From Desulfobacteraceae bacterium (GTDB lineage Bacteria; Desulfobacterota; Desulfobacteria; Desulfobacterales; Desulfosarcinaceae), in assembly GCA_027025615.1 (NCBI GenBank), contig JALVQM010000263.1, positions 1 through 14,643 of the forward strand: a stretch of 14,643 bases of DNA. Reading direction: 5' to 3'. The stretch's first letter is position 1, and every line of letters starts with the position of its first letter. The translations under genes were made by a program, and so were the position numbers. The notes under the pieces are model-generated. The model searched no databases. It was given only the letters and a program-made list of their open reading frames with translations, and was not told the DNA's origin. Positions 6,011 through 13,027 of the stretch are shown piece by piece.

Positions 6011-6853
6011 ATGATAATAGACTGCCATACTCACATCTTCCCGCCCTCCATCTGTTCAGAACGTGAACGTTTCATGGATGGAGAACCGGCCTTCAAGCTG
6101 CTGTACGAAAGCCCGAAAAGCAAACTGATCGGTGCATCCCAGCTTGTCGCAACCATGGACAGCCAGGGGATTGAGCGATCCGTGGTTTTCGGTTTCCCCT
6201 GGCGCAACCTTGAAAGCGCACGCCTCAACAACGACTACGTCATGGAGGCAGTAGCTCGTTTCAGCCCCCGGCTTATCGGCATGGCCTGCGTGGACCTAAC
6301 CGTGGACGGTGCTTCGGACGAAATTCAGCGCTGCCTTGACCAGGGTCTTCAAGGAGCCGGTGAACTGGCCTTTTACAAATCCGGAATCGACCGGCAGGGC
6401 CGGGATGCCCTGGCACCGGTTATGGAAATGTGCGCCGACCGCAACCTGCCGGTCATGATCCACACCAATGAGCCGGTAGGGCACCAGTATCCCGGCAAGA
6501 CACCAAACACCCTGGTTCAGATATACCGTATGGTAAAACGTTTTGCGGGCAACAATATCATCCTGGCCCACTGGGGCGGAGGCCTTTTTTTCTATAGCTT
6601 GCTGAAAAAAGAAATAAACAAGGTCCTGGAAAACGTCTACTTCGATACGGCAGCCTCCCCTTTTCTATACCGGCCGGAAATCTACCGCCTGGCGGCCGAC
6701 ATGGTAGGACCGGAAAAAATCCTGTTCGGCAGCGACCACCCATTGTTGCCGCCCAAGCGCTATTTCGATGAAATGGACAAATCCGGCCTGGCCGGAGAAG
6801 AAAAAGCCAAAATATGTGGGCTGAACGCAGCCCGCCTGTTTAAACTGGAATAA
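6011..6853 (+). CDS. Amidohydrolase-family (TIM-barrel metal-dependent hydrolase) protein
   Basis: 280 residues of the amidohydrolase-2 type, a distorted TIM barrel that hydrolyses or decarboxylates small molecules using an active-site metal. The metal-binding residues can be followed: DCHTH with H6 and H8 on strand 1, GELAF with E118, MIHTNE with H151, LAHWGG with H187, and FGSDHP with D242 at the C-terminal end. Length is typical. The actual substrate is not evident; relatives include decarboxylases acting on aromatic acids. ATG at 6011 follows AGGA about 9 nt upstream. The gene is divergent from the pyruvate-kinase-domain gene and convergent with nhaA, from which it is separated by 27 bp. 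Confidence 0.88.
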   Translation: MIIDCHTHIFPPSICSERERFMDGEPAFKLLYESPKSKLIGASQLVATMDSQGIERSVVFGFPWRNLESARLNNDYVMEAVARFSPRLIGMACVDLTVDGASDEIQRCLDQGLQGAGELAFYKSGIDRQGRDALAPVMEMCADRNLPVMIHTNEPVGHQYPGKTPNTLVQIYRMVKRFAGNNIILAHWGGGLFFYSLLKKEINKVLENVYFDTAASPFLYRPEIYRLAADMVGPEKILFGSDHPLLPPKRYFDEMDKSGLAGEEKAKICGLNAARLFKLE

Positions 6854-6880
6854 TGCCAAAAACACACAGGACCGGCTTTT

Positions 6881-8215
6881 TCAGCTTTTTTCCCTGCGGG
6901 GAAAAATCAAAGTCAACATCAGCATCCCGCCAACGGCACTGGCCGCCGAACCAAGGATCACACCCAGCTTGGCATCGTCAAGCATGGGCCCCCTGACCGC
7001 CAGACCGGCAATGAAAAGGGCCATGGTAAAACCGATCCCTGCCAGCAGCCCTCCTGCAAAAATTGCTTTCCAGCTTACCTTGCCGGGAAGTTTGGCCAAA
7101 CCGGTTTTGACTGCCAACCAACTGAAAACAAATATACCCACAGGTTTGCCTGCCAGCAATCCGGCTGCTACAGCCAGGGCAAGTGGGTGGCTGAAAGAGT
7201 CAGCGCTTATCGGCACACCGGCATTGGCCAGGGCAAAAAGGGGCATGATCCCGAAAGCCACCCATGGATGCAGTTTGGCTTCAAAACGCTCCAGGGGAGA
7301 TACCGACTTGCGTAAAGCGATCTCCATCTGGCGCAGCTTATGGTATCTCTCCTTAGGCATGTTCAGCCCACAGCCCTGGATCACGTTACCGGCCTTGAGG
7401 ATAAGTTTGCCGAGGGCACCCTGGTTTACCGGTGCCCGGGTAGGTGTTAAAAGGCCGAAAATCACCCCGGCCAAAGTGGCATGAATTCCTGACTGGTGGA
7501 AGAAAAACCAGACGATCACCATAATCATCACATAAACCGCCACCGATTTCACACCCAGACGCATCAGGAGAAGAAAAAAGGCTATCCCGGCCAGGGCCGC
7601 TCCCAGAAACCAGAGGGAAAGATGTTCGGTGTAGCCAATGGCTATCACCAGGATGGCCCCGATATCATCGGCAATAGCCAGGGAAAGCAGCATTACCCTT
7701 AAACCCGACGGTACACGTGAACCCAGCAAGGCCAGACAGCCAACCACAAAGGCAATATCTGTCGCCATGGGAATTCCCCAGCCATGGGCCCCTGGCTTGC
7801 CGTATTGCAGGGAAAGAAAAATGGCGGCCGGGGTGATCATACCGCCCAGGGCGCCGGCTATGGGCAAAGCGGCCTTGCGCATATCGGTAAGCTCGCCCAT
7901 GACCATCTCACGCTTTACCTCCAGCCCTACTACGTAAAAAAAGATCACCATCAAACCGTCGTTAATCCAGTGCTGAAGGCTATGGCTCATCTTGAAAGAG
8001 CCTATACCGATAACAAATTCTGTCTTCCAAAAAGACATGAAAATATCTGCAAAACTGCTGTTGGCCAGGGCCATGGACAGGCCGGCCGCCAGCAAAAGCA
8101 CCACTCCACTGGCAGCCTCGATATGCATGAAACGCTTGACCGGCTCCACCAGCGCATCGATGGGGGCCTTGGGGAAAACCGTCAACCGGACATCGTCGCA
8201 GTTTTCTGTTTGCAT
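6881..8215 (-). CDS. nhaA: Na+/H+ antiporter NhaA
   Basis: Inner-membrane antiporter that exports Na+ (or Li+) in exchange for protons, giving salt and alkaline-pH tolerance. The 444-residue product has the NhaA landmarks: VKREMVMGEL near 100, the crossing-helix MATDIAF (T152, D153), the paired aspartates of LAIADDIGAI (D183, D184) that carry the cations, the HATLAGVIFGLLTP segment near 255-268, and LAGKPVGI with K357. It is longer than the roughly 390 residues of the E. coli protein, mainly by an N-terminal extension and a loop at about 290-320 (MPKERYHKLRQ...), an arrangement seen in many non-enteric NhaA proteins. ATG at 8213-8215 is preceded by AAGGAG at 8 nt. It is monocistronic as far as can be seen. 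Confidence 0.95.
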   Translation of the reverse strand: MQTENCDDVRLTVFPKAPIDALVEPVKRFMHIEAASGVVLLLAAGLSMALANSSFADIFMSFWKTEFVIGIGSFKMSHSLQHWINDGLMVIFFYVVGLEVKREMVMGELTDMRKAALPIAGALGGMITPAAIFLSLQYGKPGAHGWGIPMATDIAFVVGCLALLGSRVPSGLRVMLLSLAIADDIGAILVIAIGYTEHLSLWFLGAALAGIAFFLLLMRLGVKSVAVYVMIMVIVWFFFHQSGIHATLAGVIFGLLTPTRAPVNQGALGKLILKAGNVIQGCGLNMPKERYHKLRQMEIALRKSVSPLERFEAKLHPWVAFGIMPLFALANAGVPISADSFSHPLALAVAAGLLAGKPVGIFVFSWLAVKTGLAKLPGKVSWKAIFAGGLLAGIGFTMALFIAGLAVRGPMLDDAKLGVILGSAASAVGGMLMLTLIFPRREKS

Positions 8216-8511
8216 GCCTGGTTCTCCTTAAGTCTTTTAAGGTTTGTACCCAACTTGTCTTTGAGCAGGAAACAGTACAGCGGGATTGTAATGTCTAGAT
8301 CGGAAATTGTCCTGGATAAAAATCATAAAATATATCTCATATCCCGGCCATGGCGGTCAATGAAGAGTCTGTCGGTTAACCTGACAAGGATTCATTTTCA
8401 AAGTACGCTTTTCAGGATAATCTATAAATTGTATTAGTACATTCAGATTGATTTCACAGGCCAAATCCTTTATCTGTCTTTGCAGATTAAGGCACTGTTA
8501 AAATAAAAGCC
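8216..8511. promoter_or_regulatory. Divergent intergenic region between nhaA and the ECF operon
   Basis: 296 bp containing the nhaA ribosome binding site (8224-8229) and both promoters. The plus side is AT-rich around 8400-8440, with TATAAA- and TATTAG-like boxes but no clear -35. On the minus side a TTGACC lies near 8353-8358 without a good -10. The best-defined element is the palindrome at 8370-8386, listed separately. No known riboswitch fold (TPP, cobalamin, FMN or preQ1) was recognised by eye. A 48-codon plus frame at 8291-8437 is judged unlikely to be real. Confidence 0.4.
8370..8386. promoter_or_regulatory. Candidate operator palindrome upstream of the ECF operon
   Basis: TGTCGGTTAACCTGACA contains the perfect palindrome GGTTAACC (8374-8381), flanked by TGTC and GACA arms offset by one base. 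It lies about 125 bp before the ECF ATPase start and 155 bp before nhaA. Position and symmetry fit a repressor site, but the cognate regulator is unknown. Confidence 0.3.
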
Positions 8512-9795
8512 ATGAATAAATCTTGTTTATCCACAGAATACTATGCCACCTGCCAGGAGCGGGAAAAAGCTTTTGCCGCCAGGGTAAACGGAATGGTGCC
8601 CACACGCATTTTCGGGCCAGGGCACTTTTGGAAAAACTTCAACCGGCTTCTCAGGCAGACCGCCTCCCTGGAATCGCCGGTAGTCCATATTCCCGCTGAC
8701 CCTCGCCATTGCTTGGCATTCAGTTCGTCACGTCAGGTCCTCTGGGCAGCAACCCTTGCCTGCCACAACCGGAAGGCAAATCGATCCTCGCTGGTCGATG
8801 TTACCGCTGCCCGCTTTGGCCTGTTTGGGATACTGGACCGGCCAATACGCTGCCTGTCAGGTGGCGAAACGGCAAAAACAGCCCTGGCCAAGGCCTGGAT
8901 AGCCGCCGATACAGGGCGTCCCCTGGTAATGGCCAGTCCTTCCGGCTGGCTGTCGGCCTCCAACGCCGGCTTCCTTGACTTGGTGGTCGAGCGCTACGCT
9001 TCGGCGTCCATCCCTGTTACCATCATGGCCATGGAAGGGGAAAACGATTCCAGGCCGGTTGATTTTCGCCAGGACCCGGGACCGGCTCCGATTCTGACCC
9101 TTGAAACCAGGGATCTGGACATCTACCTGGGCCGTAGTCTTAACAGCCTGGCAGGGGATAGAACCTTCTGCCGGGTCAGAAACGTTCTGGCAGACCTGAC
9201 TTCCCCCTGCCTGGTATCCGGGGACAATGGCCAGGGAAAAAGCCTGCTGGCTAAAGCCATGGCCGGGGCTACGCCCACCAGGGGTCGACTGAATCTGGTA
9301 TCTAGTAAAAGGCAGGGGCCGGCCAGGCTGATCTTCCAGGACGTCGTCACCCAGGCCCTGATGCGTAGTCCCGACCAGATCCTCAGAACGGGTAGCCGCC
9401 GGGATCAGAAACTGGCCGCCAGCCTTTTCGAGCAACTTGCAACCGGCTGGACAGCAAATTCTTCCAAACTGTCAGAAAAGCCTGACAGGCTGGTCAAGGT
9501 CAAACTTGCCCTGACTGCCGTCCGGCTTGCATCCGAACCACCGGCTTTGATCCTCGACGAACCGGACTGGGGCCTCAGCCGCAGGTCAGCTGTATCCCTG
9601 GTATCGTCAATTATCGGCCTGGCCCATACAATGAATATCCCTGTCATCCTGATTTCACATAAACCCTGGTGGCACAGACTGGCTAAAAGCCGGCTGGAGG
9701 TAAGCAAGCACCCTGCCGGTAACCGGCCCGGCCATCTTTTCACCATCAAGGTCCAGCCCGGGGTCCTGGAAACCTGCCGGGAGGCAAAAAAATGA
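8512..9795 (+). CDS. ECF transporter ATPase: two fused ABC domains with complementary degeneracy
   Basis: 427 residues, two ABC ATPase halves in one chain, as in group I ECF (energy-coupling factor) importers for vitamins or metals. The C-terminal half has Walker A GDNGQGKS (237-244), Q-loop IFQD (Q276), Walker B LILDEP (346-351) and switch His383, but its ABC signature is eroded to KLSEKP (319-324). The N-terminal half is the reverse: an intact signature CLSGGE (114-119), but no usable Walker A (GPGHFWKN at 35-42 is the only remnant) and MASP (140-143) where DEP should be. ATG at 8512 has a poor ribosome binding site; an alternative at codon 28 cannot be excluded. The stop overlaps the next start (ATGA). 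Confidence 0.85.
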   Translation: MNKSCLSTEYYATCQEREKAFAARVNGMVPTRIFGPGHFWKNFNRLLRQTASLESPVVHIPADPRHCLAFSSSRQVLWAATLACHNRKANRSSLVDVTAARFGLFGILDRPIRCLSGGETAKTALAKAWIAADTGRPLVMASPSGWLSASNAGFLDLVVERYASASIPVTIMAMEGENDSRPVDFRQDPGPAPILTLETRDLDIYLGRSLNSLAGDRTFCRVRNVLADLTSPCLVSGDNGQGKSLLAKAMAGATPTRGRLNLVSSKRQGPARLIFQDVVTQALMRSPDQILRTGSRRDQKLAASLFEQLATGWTANSSKLSEKPDRLVKVKLALTAVRLASEPPALILDEPDWGLSRRSAVSLVSSIIGLAHTMNIPVILISHKPWWHRLAKSRLEVSKHPAGNRPGHLFTIKVQPGVLETCREAKK

Positions 9796-10517
9796 GCATG
9801 GCTTCAAGTTACAGAGCCGCTGAACCAGCAAATCCTGGTCAGGGATGGAAAGTCAGGCTGGCCCTGCTGATTTTCTTTTCTGTTCCAGCCTTCAGCGGCA
9901 TGGGCTTGGACTTGTTTGCCGGCCAGACTGTAGCCGGCATCCCTCTTTCCCTGTGTCTTTACGCTCTGCTGGTCAATCTGGTGGTGCTGGCGGTCTGCGG
10001 CCGGTTTATGTACGCCAATATCATCACCGTTGCGGCAATGGTCACACTACCGGTGGTTTTCAGCGGAGCGGCTGTCTCCTGGATCGCCCGCCTCGGCGGA
10101 CTGGGTAAAATGAGCAGTGCCCAGGCTTCGCTCCATTATCTGAGACTTTGCATAACCATGCTCTCGGTTATTCCCCTGGCTTTGGGAATTGTGGCCATCC
10201 TGCCTTTTGAAGCTGTCGAAAAGAGATTGCTGCAAAATAGTTGCGGGGTCACCAGGGGGCAAAAAAAATTCCTGATGGCCCTGCGTGTATTTAACCATAT
10301 CTGCTTTACCGTCAGTTTCGGTCTGCTTGAAATCGTAAGCGAAGAAAAACATACCTTTTTAAAAAGCGAAGCCGGACGGATAACCACATTTTTGCGAATC
10401 ATGACCCAGGTAGCCATCGAGGCCATCTGCAACGCAGTGCAATTCATACCCTTGTGGGCATATGAAATAGGCTCTTTGCCGGAACCGTCCGAACAGGCTG
10501 ATCAGGAGGTAAAATGA
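9792..10517 (+). CDS. Probable ECF transporter T-component (divergent)
   Basis: 241-residue integral membrane protein with about six hydrophobic segments, near 20-37, 46-69, 74-97, 116-138, 163-181 and 207-226. Long amphipathic or charged stretches between the last ones (for example LEIVSEEKHTFLKSE) could be coupling helices. Its place between an ECF ATPase and an S component, with ATGA overlaps on both sides, makes a T (transmembrane coupling) subunit the most likely role. The Ala-Arg-Gly coupling motifs that mark most EcfT/CbiQ proteins are not visible, so the assignment rests mainly on context. GGGAGG lies 7 nt before the start. It would connect ATP hydrolysis on the cytoplasmic face with toppling of the S component. 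Confidence 0.65.
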   Translation: MSMASSYRAAEPANPGQGWKVRLALLIFFSVPAFSGMGLDLFAGQTVAGIPLSLCLYALLVNLVVLAVCGRFMYANIITVAAMVTLPVVFSGAAVSWIARLGGLGKMSSAQASLHYLRLCITMLSVIPLALGIVAILPFEAVEKRLLQNSCGVTRGQKKFLMALRVFNHICFTVSFGLLEIVSEEKHTFLKSEAGRITTFLRIMTQVAIEAICNAVQFIPLWAYEIGSLPEPSEQADQEVK

Positions 10518-11050
10518 GCGAGTCTGAAGTTCACAAGCTTTACCGGGTTGGGATAATAGCTGCTTTTACAACCCTTGCCTTTCTGGGCACCGCCATTATC
10601 CGGGTACCTATACCGGCAACCGGTGGATACTTCAATCTGGGGGACACCTTTGTCATGTCCGCAGCCCTGTTATACGGACCTTTGGTTGGCGGCCTGGTCG
10701 GTTTTATCGGACCGGCCGCTGCCGATGCCATCGGTTTTCCCCAGTTCATCCTTGCAACTGCTTTAGTCAAAGGAGTTGAAGGAGCCTTGCTGGGACTTGT
10801 TGCGGGCAGCCGGCAAACCACAGGTCGCACGGTTGCCGGCCTTGTTCTGGCAATTATTGTACTGGTAGGCGGTTATTTCGTTTTCGAAGCCTTGATTTAT
10901 CCCGGACTGGCGCAAAAAATTCCGTTCTTTGGAGTCACCGACTTCAAGGCCGCCCTGGCGGAAATTGTTCCCAACCTGCTCCAGGGAATCATCAGCGCGG
11001 TTTTGGCTTTCGGAATCGCCAGGGTGCTGGGCAAAGGTTCCGGGGTTTAA
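10514..11050 (+). CDS. ECF transporter S component (substrate-binding membrane subunit)
   Basis: 178-residue hydrophobic protein with about five or six membrane segments. Hallmarks of the riboflavin/ECF S-component family (PF07155-like) are RVPIPATGGYFNLGD (30-44), then a GPLVGGLVGFIGPAAADAIG block (55-74), and VKGVEGALLGL (85-95). S components bind the vitamin or cofactor with high affinity and deliver it through the T and ATPase subunits. The dedicated operon suggests a single substrate, but which one cannot be told; no biosynthetic neighbour or recognised riboswitch gives a hint. The start is supported by AGGAGG 4 nt upstream and an ATGA overlap with the T gene. Its TAA stop overlaps that of the convergent YkgJ-family gene. 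Confidence 0.85.
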   Translation: MSESEVHKLYRVGIIAAFTTLAFLGTAIIRVPIPATGGYFNLGDTFVMSAALLYGPLVGGLVGFIGPAAADAIGFPQFILATALVKGVEGALLGLVAGSRQTTGRTVAGLVLAIIVLVGGYFVFEALIYPGLAQKIPFFGVTDFKAALAEIVPNLLQGIISAVLAFGIARVLGKGSGV

Positions 11051-11775
11051 CCTTCTGGGGCAACATGGTTTTCAGAAATCGTGGAAATAATATTTTGCAT
11101 CTCGTCCATCAGGGATTTAATCCTTACACGATGTTCCGGCGGCACCATTAGTCCACGGGCGGGCTCATTGGGCAACAGGCTGAATGCTTCGCCTGCACAA
11201 GGCCGGCTCTGGCTGTAGGCCCGGCCCTGTTCAGGGTCATTCAGCAAACGGATAATATCCACCAGGTTACCGAAAAAACCTGGGATATCGAGTTGCTCAA
11301 CCACCTGCTGAAAAAGGGTATTGACGGTCAAAGCCAATGGGGGCATTTGGGCCTCACCGTTTAAACCACAGGTTGTGGTGGATACCATGGCACGGCATCC
11401 CAGGGGTCTGGCCGGATAGACCGCGCAGCGGTCCTCATCCAGCAAGGGGCAGGGATTCAGCACTGAACCGTGTACTTCTTCCGGGATTTGTTCGGATTTA
11501 AAACATGCCGCCGCGAAACCATTGATGGTAAGTTGGGGCCGAAAACCTGGCTTTGAATCAGCGCAAAGCCGCTTAACCAGATCACGGCGTCCGGTCCGGT
11601 GGCAATAATCGATTAAAAACCAGCCTTCCAGGGTGGTGGCTGTCAAATCACGGGTACAGCAAGTATGACAACCGGGCATGCAGGCAAACTCCCGGCTGCC
11701 CATAAAACTATGGTGAAGCTGATAAAAAGCCTTCAGCACCGCAAGCCTGGTTTTGATCTTCGGGTCAGTTCGCAT
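11047..11775 (-). CDS. YkgJ-family cysteine-cluster protein
   Basis: 242 residues from the ATG at 11773-11775, chosen because GGAG lies 5 nt upstream; a frame opening 20 codons earlier lacks such a site. The protein has the CxxxCxxCC cluster (C32, C36, C39, C40), then CPLLDEDRC (C109, C117) and YPARPLGCR (C127). This is the arrangement of the YkgJ/UPF0153 family, thought to chelate zinc or iron. Additional cysteines at C71, C91, C136 and C183 are less conserved. The C-terminal half is not recognisable. The molecular role of the family is not established. The gene is convergent with the ECF operon and shares 4 bp with it, stop on stop. Confidence 0.82.
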   Translation of the reverse strand: MRTDPKIKTRLAVLKAFYQLHHSFMGSREFACMPGCHTCCTRDLTATTLEGWFLIDYCHRTGRRDLVKRLCADSKPGFRPQLTINGFAAACFKSEQIPEEVHGSVLNPCPLLDEDRCAVYPARPLGCRAMVSTTTCGLNGEAQMPPLALTVNTLFQQVVEQLDIPGFFGNLVDIIRLLNDPEQGRAYSQSRPCAGEAFSLLPNEPARGLMVPPEHRVRIKSLMDEMQNIISTISENHVAPEG

Positions 11776-11788
11776 GCCGTCTCCGTAA

Positions 11789-11998
11789 TTATAAAACCCC
11801 AAACAACAGAACCTGACTTTCAATAAAATCTGCAACCGGCAAAGGCTCTAATTCCACACGCCGGCAACCAGCATAAATGCTAAATTTCACGATATTGCCA
11901 ATGATTAGCAGGCTGATAGGGCCGAAGAGTTTATCGGCCCCCATTAGATAAACCGGCAAAGCGTGGGGACAAGGGCACCATCCTACGAAATACACCAC
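11789..11998 (-). CDS. Doubtful small ORF upstream of the YkgJ-family gene, 69 aa
   Basis: A GTG-initiated frame that ends 13 bp before the YkgJ-family start codon, in the same direction. Features are CPCP near the N-terminus (residues 8-11), a hydrophobic stretch LFGPISLLIIGNIVKFSIYAG in the middle, and an acidic C-terminal part. GGGAG lies 3 nt before the first GTG and 6 nt before the second. Adjacency to the next ribosome binding site is suggestive, but no family is recognised and the frame may be chance. A hairpin lies inside it. Confidence 0.25.
   Translation of the reverse strand: MVYFVGWCPCPHALPVYLMGADKLFGPISLLIIGNIVKFSIYAGCRRVELEPLPVADFIESQVLLFGVL
11919..11940. other. Hairpin in the gap between trxB and the YkgJ-family gene
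   Basis: GGGCCGA (11919-11925) and TCGGCCC (11934-11940) form a 7-bp perfect stem with an 8-nt loop. On neither strand is it followed by a T tract, so a classical terminator is unlikely. It could end or attenuate transcription running from trxB towards the YkgJ-family gene, or be a protein site. Confidence 0.4.
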
Positions 11999-12054
11999 AG
12001 GCTCCCGGTTAATTGTATAAGTGAAATTATTTTACGCTTCTTTCCGGATCCTGG

Positions 12055-13014
12055 TTACAGCTGGCAAACATCCTTTCCGCTCTTACCCTTTTTGGCCTCA
12101 ACATGATAGGCGGCTGCCAGGGCGGCGGTGCAACCATCGGCTGCTGAAAGAATAATCTGGCGGGAATATTTCTGGCGCAAATCTCCTATCACGAACAAAC
12201 CGGGAATGTTTGTTTCGCACTTTTCATCGGTAAGCACGAAACCATCGGCATTGCACTTTACCCCGGCCGGCACCAGCTGGTTGTTGGGTGTAAAACCTAT
12301 AAAAATGAAAACGCCGTCCACCGCCATATCCCTGCTCTGACCAGTGACCACGTCTTTAAGGGTAACGGCGTTGACCCCTTCACTGCCGGCTTTGATCTCA
12401 GTGGCAATTGTGTTCCATAATACTTCTATCTTGCACTCGTCCTTGATTCGCTGCTGGAGGATCATGCTGGCCCGCAGGGCATCGCGACGATGTGCAATGT
12501 AAACTTTGTCTGCCAGCTTGGCCAGATACAGGGCTTCTTCAGCAGCGCTGTCTCCGCCACCTACCACCAGAACCGTCTTGTTGCGGAAGAAAAACCCGTC
12601 ACAGGTTGCACAGTACGAAACACCCTTACCGTAATAATCGTTTTCCCCCGGAATATTGAGGCGCCGCGGATTACCGCCTGTAGCCAGTATAACCGTCAAG
12701 GCGCGCAACTCGGTGCCGTCGTCCAGACAAACCAGATGCTGGTCCATGCCGGGCTTGATAGTTTTGACTTCGCGATTCAAAATTTCAAGGCCATAAGACT
12801 TGGCATGCTCTGCAAAACGCATGGACAGTTCGGCCCCTGAAATACGTTCAAAACCAGGGTAGTTTTCCACCTCGTCGGTCAGGTTTACCTGTCCGCCGGG
12901 AATCCCTTTTTCTATAACAAGGGTCTTAAGAGCCGCACGCATGGCGTAAATTCCGGCTGCCAAACCGCCCGGGCCGGCACCTATGATGATAAGATCGTAT
13001 GATTCATCTGCCAT
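12055..13014 (-). CDS. trxB: Thioredoxin reductase TrxB
   Basis: 319-residue flavoprotein that passes electrons from NADPH through FAD to a redox-active disulfide and on to thioredoxin in the cytoplasm. Visible landmarks are the FAD-binding GAGPGG (12-17), VENYPGF (49-55), the LATGGNPRRL segment (110-119), the catalytic CATC (135-138), the NAD(P)-binding VGGGDSA (151-157) with HRR (175-177) for the NADPH phosphate, and the C-terminal FAD motif VIGDLRQKYSRQ. An extra cysteine sits near the C-terminus (DVCQL). Length is normal. ATG at 13012-13014 is served by AAGGAG, whose first two A bases belong to the TAA stop codon of the S1-domain gene, implying translational coupling. No thioredoxin gene is in the window. 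Confidence 0.95.
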   Translation of the reverse strand: MADESYDLIIIGAGPGGLAAGIYAMRAALKTLVIEKGIPGGQVNLTDEVENYPGFERISGAELSMRFAEHAKSYGLEILNREVKTIKPGMDQHLVCLDDGTELRALTVILATGGNPRRLNIPGENDYYGKGVSYCATCDGFFFRNKTVLVVGGGDSAAEEALYLAKLADKVYIAHRRDALRASMILQQRIKDECKIEVLWNTIATEIKAGSEGVNAVTLKDVVTGQSRDMAVDGVFIFIGFTPNNQLVPAGVKCNADGFVLTDEKCETNIPGLFVIGDLRQKYSRQIILSAADGCTAALAAAYHVEAKKGKSGKDVCQL

Positions 13015-13027
13015 TTTTGAACTCTCC

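Noticed and set aside
6887..6906. TTTTTCCC/GGGAAAAA inverted repeat at the end of nhaA as a bidirectional terminator
   Set aside because: It lies inside the nhaA coding region, its T/A runs are within the stem rather than after it, and the stem core has only three G-C pairs.
8291..8437. 48-codon plus-strand frame between nhaA and the ECF operon
   Set aside because: Weak GGGA site and no family resemblance. It is the tail of a long chance-open frame running antisense to nhaA.
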